Below, one piece after another: positions 1 to 10,600 of a stretch of DNA of 64,000 bases (the first letter of the stretch is position 1; every line of letters begins with the position of its first letter). Under the pieces are notes generated by a model. It made no database searches. It saw nothing but the letters and a program-made list of their open reading frames with translations, and was not told where the DNA came from. The DNA comes from Mycobacterium sp. E3198 (lineage in GTDB: Bacteria; Actinomycetota; Actinomycetes; Mycobacteriales; Mycobacteriaceae). The position numbers were made by a program, and so were the translations under genes. The stretch spans positions 28,894 through 92,893 of the forward strand of contig NZ_LZIS01000051.1 in the NCBI RefSeq assembly GCF_001667015.1, read 5' to 3'.

Positions 1-1
1 C

Positions 2-121
2 TCGCCGGACTGGGCGCAACACAGCGCCCCGCACTACCTCAACTACCGCAAGACCTCGATCTACGGCGGCAGCAGCGAGGTGCAGCGCAACATCATCGCG
101 TCCACCATTCTCGGATTGTGA
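2..121 (+). CDS. Acyl-CoA dehydrogenase, C-terminal fragment
   Basis: The last 39 codons of a gene that enters from the left edge. The readable end, YGGSSEVQRNIIASTILGL, is the typical C-terminus of an acyl-CoA dehydrogenase (FadE family), the flavoenzymes that perform the first oxidation of beta-oxidation. At the spot where many family members have the catalytic Glu (YEGTSE), this protein reads YGGSSE, so the base may lie in another subunit or elsewhere in the missing part. It ends 7 bases before the next fadE. Such tandem pairs often form alpha2beta2 enzymes in mycobacteria, which is an inference here. Confidence 0.85.
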   Translation, partial: SPDWAQHSAPHYLNYRKTSIYGGSSEVQRNIIASTILGL

Positions 122-128
122 GGCAGTC

Positions 129-1235
129 ATGGACTTTCAGCTGAGCGACGAGCAGGCCCTGCTGCGCGACACGACCCGCGACCTGCTGTCTCGCACCTAC
201 GACCCGGAGAGCCGCAACAAGGTCATCGGCACCGACCTCGGCTGGAGCCGCGAGGTCTGGAGCCAGCTCGCCGACACCGGCATCCTGGGCCTCGGGTTCG
301 AGCCGGAGGAGGCCGGCCAGATCGAGATCATGGTGGTGCTCACCGAGGTGGGCCGCCGGCTCGCCCCGGAACCGATCCTGCACGGCGCGCTCGCACCGGG
401 CGCGCTGATCGCCGAGCTGGGCAGCGACGCCCAGAAACTGCAGCTCGACGAGGTCGCGGCGGGGCAACGGCTGCTGGCCTTCGCCCACCTGGAACCCGGG
501 CACCGCAAACCGACCGCCGACGTGACGACTCGGGCTGTGCGGCAAGGCGATTCGTGGGCGCTCACCGGACGCAAGAACCCGGTGCTCGCCGGGGACTGCG
601 CCGACGCGCTGGTGGTCAGCGCCGCGCTGCCCGACGGCGGCACCGGCCTGTTCCTGGTGGACGCGGACGCCGTGACACGACACCCTTACCGCACGTTCGA
701 CGGTCAGCGGGGCGCCCAGATCGACCTGGACGGCGCCTCCGCGGAGCCCCTCGGCGAGGCGGGCGACGCGTCGGTCGCCATCCGCGACGCCATCGTGCGC
801 ATCCAATCGGCGTTGTGCGCCGAAGCCGTCGGGGCGATGGAGGAAGCGCTGCGTCTGACCACCGATTACCTCAAGACCCGCAAGCAGTTCGGCGTCACGC
901 TCAACAAGTTTCAGGCGCTCACCCAGCGGGCCGCCGACATGTACGTGTCGCTGGAACTGGCGCGCAGCATGAGCCTGTACGCCGCGATGTCGATTACCGA
1001 CGGCAACCTGGACCCCGTCGTGGCCTCGCGCGCCAAGGTCCAGATCGGCCGGTCCGGGCGGCACATCGCGCAGGAGTCCATCCAGATGCACGGCGGAATC
1101 GGTGTGACGGCGGAATATCCGGTCAGCCACTACGCCGCGCGGCTCACCGCGATCGAGCACACGCTGGGCACCTCCGGCGACCACCTGCACAACCTGATCG
1201 ACCACCTCGGCGACTACGACTTGGCCCGGCTGTAG
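129..1235 (+). CDS. Acyl-CoA dehydrogenase (FadE family)
   Basis: A 368-residue acyl-CoA dehydrogenase, a normal length for the short form of the family. It would oxidise an acyl-CoA to the 2-enoyl-CoA with FAD. The N-terminal helical domain begins MDFQLSDEQALLRDTTRDLL. The C-terminal flavin and helical domain carries DYLKTRKQFGVTLNKFQAL and the IQMHGGIGVTAEYPVSH block. Near the end, IEHTLGTSGDH keeps a Glu that could be the catalytic base, whereas the upstream partner has Gly at the equivalent site. The start follows the upstream stop by 7 bases, and the next gene starts 4 bases after this stop, so all three look like one operon. The substrate is not predictable from sequence. Confidence 0.9.
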   Translation: MDFQLSDEQALLRDTTRDLLSRTYDPESRNKVIGTDLGWSREVWSQLADTGILGLGFEPEEAGQIEIMVVLTEVGRRLAPEPILHGALAPGALIAELGSDAQKLQLDEVAAGQRLLAFAHLEPGHRKPTADVTTRAVRQGDSWALTGRKNPVLAGDCADALVVSAALPDGGTGLFLVDADAVTRHPYRTFDGQRGAQIDLDGASAEPLGEAGDASVAIRDAIVRIQSALCAEAVGAMEEALRLTTDYLKTRKQFGVTLNKFQALTQRAADMYVSLELARSMSLYAAMSITDGNLDPVVASRAKVQIGRSGRHIAQESIQMHGGIGVTAEYPVSHYAARLTAIEHTLGTSGDHLHNLIDHLGDYDLARL

Positions 1236-1239
1236 GCCG

Positions 1240-1662
1240 ATGGCCGAGCTGTCCGACAAGGTCATCAGGTTCCTCTCGACCGGCACCCGCACCGGAATGC
1301 TGGGTTACGTCGCCGCCGACGGCCGGCCCCTGGTCGCGCCGGTGTGGTTCGTGGTCGACGACGGCGAACTGGCGTTCAACACCGGGCGGGAAACCTCGAA
1401 AGGCCGTGCCCTGGCGCGTGATCGGCGGGTGGTGATCTGCGTCGACGATCCGCACCCGCCGTACTCGTTCGTCCAGGTGCAGGGTGTGGCATCGGTGAGC
1501 GAGGAACCGCGGGACGTGCTGGACATCGCGACGCGGACCGGGGCCCGCTACATGGGCGCCGACCGCGCCGACGAGTTCGGCCGCCGCAACGCCGTTCCCG
1601 GCGAACTGGTGGTGCGGCTACGCCCGACCAAGGTCATCGCCGGGTTCGACATCAGCGACTGA
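1240..1662 (+). CDS. PPOX-class probable F420/FMN-dependent enzyme
   Basis: A 140-residue split-barrel protein of the pyridoxamine 5'-phosphate oxidase-like superfamily, of the small actinobacterial type that often uses F420 or FMN. The recognisable order is GYVAADGRPLVAPVWFVVDD, then FNTGRETSKGRALARD, then VVICVDDPHPPYSFVQVQG. It probably reduces an unknown small molecule or binds the cofactor. It sits 4 bases after the fadE stop and is likely co-transcribed with it. Its last 45 bases overlap, tail to tail, the 3' end of the large PKS gene on the other strand, so both C-terminal coding ends share DNA. Confidence 0.82.
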   Translation: MAELSDKVIRFLSTGTRTGMLGYVAADGRPLVAPVWFVVDDGELAFNTGRETSKGRALARDRRVVICVDDPHPPYSFVQVQGVASVSEEPRDVLDIATRTGARYMGADRADEFGRRNAVPGELVVRLRPTKVIAGFDISD

Positions 1663-4600
1663 CCCGCCGGATTCATCGGGCTCTGGCCCCGCCACCGATT
1701 GCGGACTCGGGTCCTCCGGCGCGGCAACCGATTCCACCGCACCCGCCTCGGAGTCGGCCTCCGGCAGCTGACCGGCGAGGTACTCGGCGAGGCCTCCGAT
1801 GGTCGGGTAGTCGAACACCGCGGTCGCGTTGATGGTGAACGCACCACCGAACTGGCTGTGCAGCCGGTTGCGGAGTTCGACCGCCATCAGCGAATCCGTA
1901 CCGAGGTCCAAAAACCGGCTGGTTGCGGCCGGTGGTTGGGCGAGCCGCAGGAAGCCCTGCACCTCGCGCTGTAGGAATTCGGTGATGAAAACGGCGCGCT
2001 GCGCCACCGGTATCTCCTGCAGTTGCCGGAGCAGCTCGCTGTCACCGGCCGCCTCCGTGGCGGCGCTGGGCAGCACCAGATCGAGGATCGGGGGGCGAGA
2101 ACTGCCGAGCACCTTGGCGGCACGCTGCCAGTTGGCCTTGATGACCGTTGCCTGCGCGGTTCCGTTGGCGACCGCCTCGGCGAGGGCGCCCAGCGCGGCC
2201 GAGGGCTCCAGCGGAATGAGGCCCTGCGCACCGATATTGGCGCGCGCGGCCTCTGAGGACGCCATGCCGCCCTTGGCCCAGGGACCGAAGTTGATGCCGG
2301 TCGCCGGCAAGCCCTGCGCCTGTCGCCGGGCGACCAGCCCGTCGAGCAGCGCGTTGGCCGCCGAGTAGTTGGCCTGCCCCGGCGAACCGAGCAGGCTGGA
2401 CACCGAGGACGACACGATGAAGAAGTCCAGCTCGTCGCCCTTCGTCAACCGGTCCAGGTAGCAGGCTCCGAACGCCTTGGGCGCCAACGTCGTTCGGAAG
2501 CGCTCCAGGTCCTGCTGCGACAGCAGCGCGTCGTCGAGCACACCTGCCAGGTGCACCACGCCGGCGAGCGGTGGCAACTCCGCCCGGATCCGCTCCAGCA
2601 ACTGCTCCACTTCGGATTCCTCGCCGGCATCGGCGGCGAAGGTGTGGATGCGGCACCGGTAGCGCTCGGCGATGTCCTCGATGGCGCGTTGCGCGTCGGC
2701 ATCGGGCGCGCGCCGGCTGGTCAACACGATGTCCCCGGCGCCGAGCTGGGCCAGATACGACGCCGTGTGCAGGCCGATCGCGCCGAGCCCACCGGTGATC
2801 AGATAGCTGCGATCGCCGCGCGGCTGCAGCGGATTCGGCATCTGCAGCACGATCTTCCCGATGTGCCGCGCTTGCTGCATCCGGCGAAACGCCGTCCTCG
2901 CCTCGGTCAGCGGGTAGATCTCGGCGGGCAGCGGCGCCCACTCGCCGTCGGCCAACCCGGCCGACACCTCGCCCAGCAAGCCGCGGATGCGTTCGGGCTC
3001 CTGGAAGGTGACCGTGTCGAGCGCGACGATCTCGTAGGCGATATCGGGACGGGCCGCCGCCATCTGCTCGGGAGTCCAGATGTCTCGCTTCGCGATCTCG
3101 GCGAAACGCCCGTTCTGGGCGGTGGCCCGCACGGTCGCTTCGACAAAGCCCTCGTTGGTCAGGCTGTTGAGCACCACGTCGACGCCGGCGCCGTCGGTGT
3201 CGGCGAGGATCTGATCGGCGAAATCCGTTGTGCGCGAGTCATACACGTGTTCCACACCCAGCCTGCGCAGCGTCGCGCGCTTGTAGGTGCTGGCGGTGGC
3301 GAAGACGGTCGCGCCGTGCTGCTGGGCCATCTGGATGGCGGCCAATCCGACGCCACCACTGGCGGCGTGGATGAGCACCCGGTCGCCGGGCTTCAGCTGC
3401 GCCCAGTCGAAGGCGAGCCGGGCCGTGAGCGCCGCGGCGGGAATGGTCGCCGCGTCCACGGCGCTCACGCGGGCGGGAATCGGCGCCAGCAACTGGGCCG
3501 GCACGTTGAACCGGCTGGAAAACGCGCCCTGCATGAAGCCGTAGACGCGCTGGCCGACCTCGAGTCCGGCGACGCCGCCCCCCACTTGGGTGACGACGCC
3601 CGCGAAGTCGCCACCGATGGGACCCGGATCGCCGGGATAGAGGCCCAGCACGTTGAGCACATCGCGGAAGTTCAGGCCGGCGGCCTCCACGCGCACCTGC
3701 ACATAGCCGTCGTCCGGTGGCGACACCTCCGCCTCGGTCAGGCGCAGGTTGTCGATCGCGCCGCGTTCGGTGGGCGCCAGCACGTAATCGGTTGACCGCG
3801 GTATCGCGAGGTGGCCGCTGCGCGACCATTGCAACAACCGTGATGCCAGGAATTTCCCTTGGCGCACAGCCAGTTCCGGTTCGTCAAAAGGTTCGCCGAG
3901 CAGGCCGGCCAGCGAGCGCACGGCCTGCTCCGATCCGTCGCAATCGATCATCCTGCAGCGCAGCGCCGGTTCCTCGTTGACGATGGTGCGGCCGAGCCCC
4001 CACAACGCCGCCTGCACCGGATCGACGGCCTCGCCCGATTCGGTCGCCACGGCCCGTTCGGTGATGATCCACAGCCCGCCCGGAAGTTTGGGCGCCCCAT
4101 CGGCCTGCAGGGTGTGCACGGCGCTGAGCAGATCGGCGATTTCGGTCTGAAGCCGCGCGACGGATTCGGCGCTCGACTCGTCCGCGCTCGGTCCGGCGGC
4201 GCGCCACACGACGCCCGAGAAGGGCATGCCGCGCTCCTGCGCCTGCGCCAGCAGCTGCCCCAGGGACTCCGATTCCGGGCCCCGGTCGAAGGGGATGCAG
4301 CCCGGCACGTGGGCGGCCAACTCCCCGAAGCCCGCGACCAGCCAGGTGCCGAGCGCGGTTGTCGCGCCGTCGACCTCACCGCTCGGTGCCGGCGGCGGCA
4401 CCTCGTGCCAGCCGAGGGCGTAGAGCAGCCGGGTGGCGTCGCCGCCAAGCCCGCGCAGCAGCGCCTCCCGGGGGGCGCGCTTGACCGTGAACTCGCGAAT
4501 CCCGCCCAGCCGTCGGCCATCCCGGTCGAGGAAGTCGAGATCGAACACCTGGGTTTCGCTGTCCAGGCCGCTGGTGTGCCACTTCGCGCGGCAGTAGAAC

Positions 4601-7600
4601 CGCCGCGGCATCTTCTCGCGCAGCTCCACGGCGCCGTACCGCAGCGGCAAGAACAGATCGCTCACGCCCTGTTCGGCCGCGAGCAGCGCCGGGAACGCCG
4701 GGAAGGCGACGCCGGTGCACAGGTCGAGCAGTACGGGATGCATCGGCTCGGTGCCGAGATGTTCGGCGAGTTCGTCGCCGACGGTGATATCGCCGATCGC
4801 CTCGCCCTCGCCGAGCCACAGCGACTTCAACGAACCGGACCAGTTGGGCCCCCACGCCAGCTCCATGTCGGCGAAGGTGTCGAAGAGCTCCTGCGGACGC
4901 ATCCGGTTCATCCGCTCGATGGCCGCGTCGACGGGATCCGTGGCGCCCACCGGATCGCGCGCCGGCTCGGCCCCGACGCCGGTCACGACGGTGCCGTCGG
5001 CGTTCAGCGACCATTCGGCGTCGCGGGCGCCGTAGGGGCGGCTGTGCACCCGGAAGCTCCAGCCGTCGCCGTCCTCCAGCGGATGCAGCGTCAGTTGCAC
5101 CTCGCGAGAGGCCTTCTCCGGCAGGATGATCGGCTCGTAGAAGAAGACGTCTTGCACCCGCCCCGGCGGCCCGACGGCGGCCAGTGCCATGGCGGCGTAC
5201 GTCGCCCCCGGGACGACGACGGTGCCGTAGATGACGTGATCGGAAAGCCACGGCTGCGACTTGACCGACAGCCGACTGGTGTAAACGCAGTCGCCCGAGG
5301 CGAGATCTTTTGCACTACCGAGAATTCCGGACACGGAGGCGCCTTGGCCGTCGATGCCGGGGACGCCGCCGGACGTCTTGGGCCAGAAGCTGCGCCGCTG
5401 GAACGGATAGGTGGGCAGTTCGAGCTTGCGGCGCGGTTGCCGATGCAGCGCAGCGAACTTCGGTCGATGGCCGCTGACGTACGCCCCGGCCAGCGCTTCG
5501 GCGATCTGGCGGCGGTCGGCGACGCCCTTGCGCAGGGACACGATCGCCCGCGGCGCAGCCAGATGTTCCGGCCAGACCTGCACCGCGGCCCCGGTCAGAA
5601 CCGGCTGCGGACCGATCTCCATCAACACCGAGCAGCCCAGCGCCGCCACGGTGCGCACGCTTTCGGCGAACTGCACCGGCTGGCGGGAATGCCGCCGCCA
5701 ATACTGCGCGTCGAGCGGGGTATCCGCGGTCAGCACGGCGCCGGTGCGGTTGCAGACCAGCGGCAGCGTCGGCACCGCGAACTCGAATTGCGCTGCGTAC
5801 GACTCGAATTCACCGAGCACGGGCTCCAACAACTCCGAGTGGAAGGCGTGGCTGGTCTCCAGCCAGGTGCACCGGATCCCGTCGTTGCCGCCCCTCGCGA
5901 CGATCTGTTCCAGGTCCTCCCCCGGTCCCGACAACACTGTGTTGGGGCCGTTGTAGGCGGCGACCGACACGCGGGGGAACTCGCCCGCGATCTCCTCGAC
6001 GTACTTGGCGTCGGCGAACACCGCCACCATTCGCCCACCGTCGGGCAGGCTGCCGAACAGCCGGCCGCGTTCGGCGATCAAGCGAGCCCCGTCCTCGAGG
6101 CTGAACACCCCGGCCACGCACGCCGCCGCGTACTGGCCCACGCTGTGCCCCAGCACCACGTCCGGCTCGACGCCCCAGGACTGCCACAGGCGGGCCAGCC
6201 CCATTTCGACGGCGAACAACGCGGGCTGCGCAACGGACGTGTGCCGCACCGCTTCGGCGGTTTCCCGGTCGGTCGCGAACAGCACCTCCAGCAACGGACG
6301 CGGCAGCATCGGATCCACCGCTTGGGCGCAACGCGTCACGGTCTCCGCGAAAACCGGCTCGGCGTCGAACAACTCGCGCGCCATCGCCGGGTACTGGCTG
6401 CCCTGTCCGGTGAACAACCACGCCGTCGTCGGCCGGTCCGTGCACTCGCCGCGCACCACCCCCGGTCGCAGCCGGTTCTCGGCCAACTCGGCGAGCAGCT
6501 CCCGGGCGCCCTGAACCGAATCCACGACCAGTGCGGCCCGGTGTTCGAAGTGGGAACGACCCACCCCGGCCGTCCAGCACACGTCGGCGATGTCCACCTT
6601 CGGGTGGGCGTTCAGCCATTCCTCGTGGCGGTGCGCCAACGCCACCAACGCCTCCGGTGACCGCGCGGACAGCGGCAGCAGGGCTACCGGTTCCTCTTGC
6701 GCCTCCGACTCCGACGCCGCGGCGACGTCGGAGAAGACGTCGCCCGTCGAGTACTCGTCGGGGGTCGCCGGTTGCGCCGGCGCCTCCGCGATCAGCACGT
6801 GCGCGTTCGTGCCGGTGAACCCGAACGAACTGATGCCCGCGCGGCGGGGTTTCCCGTTGGCCTGCCACGGCGTCGCCTTGTCCACCACGCGCACCGGCAG
6901 CGAATCCCACGGGATGTGCGGTGACGGCTTCTCGAAATGCAGGCTCTGCGGCAACATTTCGTGCTGCAGCGACAACACGACCTTGATCAGGCCGGCGACC
7001 CCCGATGCCGACTCGAGGTGGCCGATGTTGGTCTTCACCGATCCCATCAGCAACGGCCGGTCCGCGTCGCGGGCGGTGCCGTAGACGGCCGCGGCAGCCT
7101 GCACCTCGATCGGATCGCCCAGGGGGGTGCCCGTCCCGTGCGCCTCGAGGTAGTCGACGTCCCCGCCGACCAGACCGGCGCGGGCCAGGGCGGTGCCGAT
7201 AAGCCGTTGCTGCGCACCGCCATTGGGCACGGTCAACCCGCTCGACGCGCCGTCCTGGTTGACCGCGGTGCTCGGGATGACGGCGCAAACCCGGTCGCCG
7301 TCGCGTACCGCGTCGCTGAGCCGCTTGAGCACCAGGATCCCGCAGCCCTCGCTGCGCACATAGCCGTCGGCGGAGGCGTCGAAGGTCTTGCATCGCCCGA
7401 CGGGGGACAGCATCCGGGCGCGCGAGGCGGCGATGATGGTCACCGGACTCAGCAGGACGTTCACGCCGCCGGCCAGCGCCAGATCGCAGTCCCCGGAGTG
7501 CAATGCCTGGCACGCCTGGTGGACGGCCACCAGCGACGAGCTGCACGCCGTGTCGACCGCGACCGCCGGGCCTTCCAGCCCCAGCGCGAAGGCGACCCGA

Positions 7601-10600
7601 CCCGAGATCGCGTTGAGCGCGTTGCCGGTGATGAACTGGGGCTCGAGCTTGTCGACCGAATTCGCGGACAGCAGATGCGAATACTCGTTGGCGCCCACCC
7701 CCACGAAGATGCCGGTGCGGCTGCCGCGCAGCGCCGACGGCGCGTACCCGGCCCTTTCCAAGCCCTCCCATGCGGTTTCCAGCATCAGCCGCTGCTGCGG
7801 GTCGATCCAGATCGCCTCGCGCGGGGAAATGCCGAAGAATTCGGGATCGAATCCGTCGACCTCGTCCAGGAATCCGCCGAAGCGGCTGTAGATCTTGCCC
7901 GGCGCCTCCGGATCCGGGTCGTAGAACTCGTCGATGTCGAATCGATCCTCGGGGACCTCCGAGATCGCATCCACCCCGCCGGACAATAACTCCCAGAAGG
8001 CTTCGGGATTGGTCGCGCCCGGAAAGTGGCACGCCACCGCGACGATCGCGATCGGTTCGTCGGTGCGCGTCGTCACCGCGGAGGCAAGCTGGCGCCCCGA
8101 CTGCGCCGATGCCTCGCCGAGGCCGAGCACGTCGCCGAGCAGGTAATCCACCACGTCCGAGAGCCGTGGGTGATCCATCGCAAGGGTGGCCGGCACCTCC
8201 TTGCCCACCGCTTGCTCGATGCGGCGCCGCAATTCGACGGCCATCAGCGAATCCATGCCCAGATCGAAGAATCCGGCGTCCTCGCGGATCTCCGCGACGT
8301 CGACGCGTGTCACCTCCGCCACCGCGGCCCGCAGGTGGTCCGTGAGGAGTTTCTTGCGCTGCTGCACCGGGGCGTTGGTGAGCTGCTCGACCAGTTGGGT
8401 CTTCCCGGACGGCCCGAACAACGGGGCCGCGGGCGCCGATTCGGGGATCTCGCGCTCCAACTCCGCCAGGAACGCTCGCCGTCCGGCTTGCTGGTACAGC
8501 GGCAGGAACCGGTCCCAGCCGATCCGGGCCACCACCCCTTGGGTCGCAGCAGCCGCCATGATGTCGGCCATGCCCGCCAGCGCATCGGCCGCAGACAGCG
8601 TCCGGACCCCGCGCTGATCGAGGCGGGCGCGGGCCTGTGCGTCGGCCATGCCCGCCGACCAGGGACCGAAGTTGACGCTGATGCCGGGCACCCTCCGCTC
8701 GCGCAACCACCACGCCAGCCCGTCGAGGAAGGCGTTGGCCGCGGCGTAGGCGGTCTGACCGTATCCGCCCCATACGGAGGCGATCGAGGAGGTGCTCAGG
8801 AAGAAGTCCAGCCGCAAATCAGCCGCGGCCTCGCTCAGATGCCAAGCGCCCCAGACCTTCCCGGCGAAAACGCGATCGACCTCCGCGTCGTCCAGGTCGC
8901 GCAACGGGGTGGTTCCGATCTCCCCCGCGGCATGGACGATGCCCGCGAGCGGCGGCAGCTCCGCGTGCACGGTGGCCAACAGGCGCTCGACCTCATGCAT
9001 GTCGCCGACATCGGCCGCGACCACCCGGACCTCGCAGCCGTGTTGTTCGCGGATGGCGGCGATGCGCCCCTGCGCGGCGTCACTAGGCGCGCGCCGCCCG
9101 GTCAGCACCAGCTGCCGGGCGCCGTGCGCGGCGAGGTACCCGGCCATTTCCAGGCCGATCGAACCCAGCCCACCGGTCACCAGATACGTTGCGTCATCGC
9201 GCAGCGCCGGCGGCGTGGCGACCGGCTGTTCGGTCCGTCGGACCAGCCGCGGCGCATAGATCGCGCCATCGCGCACGGCCAGTTGGTCTTCGCGGGCGGT
9301 GAAGCCAAGCGGCGCCGTCACCACCTGGTCGATCAACTGCGACCATTCGGCGACATCGTTGTCCCGGCCTCCCGGCAGGTCCGCCAGGCCGCCCCACACC
9401 TGCGGGTGCTCCAGCGAGGCGGCGCGGCCAAATCCCCAGAGGCAGGCCTGATCCGGTGACACGCCGTCCGCGTCGGTGACGCGTTGCGCGCCGCGGGTCA
9501 CCACCCAGATGGGTATGCGCCGCTCGGCGGCGACGGCCGCGCGGAACAATCGGCGCGTTCCGCCCAGAATTCGGTGTTGCATGCGCAGCAGTGACCGCAT
9601 CGACGGTGCGGTGTCGGATTCGAGGGCCGCGACGTGCAAGATGCGCAGCACCGCTTCGTCTTCCGCCGCTTCGCGCAACGTGGCCTCGAGCCGTTGCTCG
9701 TCCGCGTCGGATACCGGCAGCCCGAGGATCCGGTGCTGGTGGCTGTGCGCGGTCAGCGCGTCGATCAGCGGTGCGATCGCATCGGCGTCGTCGCCGATGA
9801 GCAGCCAGGTGGTCCCCGCGTCCGGCGCCTCCGAAGCCCCGCCGCGCCCAGTGGACTTCTCCCAGCGGATCTCGTAGCGCGCGTCCGCGATCGACTGCGT
9901 CCTGCGCTGCCGGTTGTGTTGCGCGGCAAGCTTTGTCAGCACCCGCAGGGTCTGCTCGTCGGCGCTCTCGCCATCGACCAGCGTGGCGAGTTCCTCGATC
10001 CGGCCGTCCTCGAGCAGCTGGACGGCATGGCTGCCCACGGCGGTGTGCTGTTGTTGGTTTGGGCGTTCCCGATTGTCCCGATACCAGTACTCGCGGTGCT
10101 GGAACGGGTAGGTCGGCAGGTCGAGCTTGCGCGCCGGTCCGGAGACGACGGCGAAGTCGGGCAGGTGGCCCAGGACGTACGCGTCGGCGAGGGCTTCGGT
10201 GATCTGGCGGCGGTCGGCGGTGTTTCGGCGCAACGACGCGATCGCCCGCGGCGCGGCGACCGTGTCGGGCCACGCCCGCAGCGCCGCGGCGGTGAGCACC
10301 GGTTGCGGTCCGATCTCCAGCAACACCTTGCAACCCAGCTCGGCCAGGGTGCGCACGCTCTTGGCGAACTCCACGGGTTGGCGCGCGTGGCGACGCCAGT
10401 AGGCGCCGTCGAGTTTCACGCTCCTGCCGAGCGCGGCGCCGGTGCGGTTGCACACCAACATCCGTTGTGGCGAGCCGAACTCGAACCGGTTCGCGTACGC
10501 CTCGAAGTCGTCGAGAATCGGATCCAGCAGCGCCGAGTGGAACGCGTGGCTGGTGTCCAGCCAGTCACACCGGACACCGTCGGCCGTCAACCCGGCCACC

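Noticed and set aside
3859..6660. 933-residue plus-strand frame inside the PKS gene
   Set aside because: It is an antisense shadow: long frames open in every direction in GC-rich DNA, its protein has low complexity with no motif, and the minus strand carries intact KS, AT, DH and ER domains.
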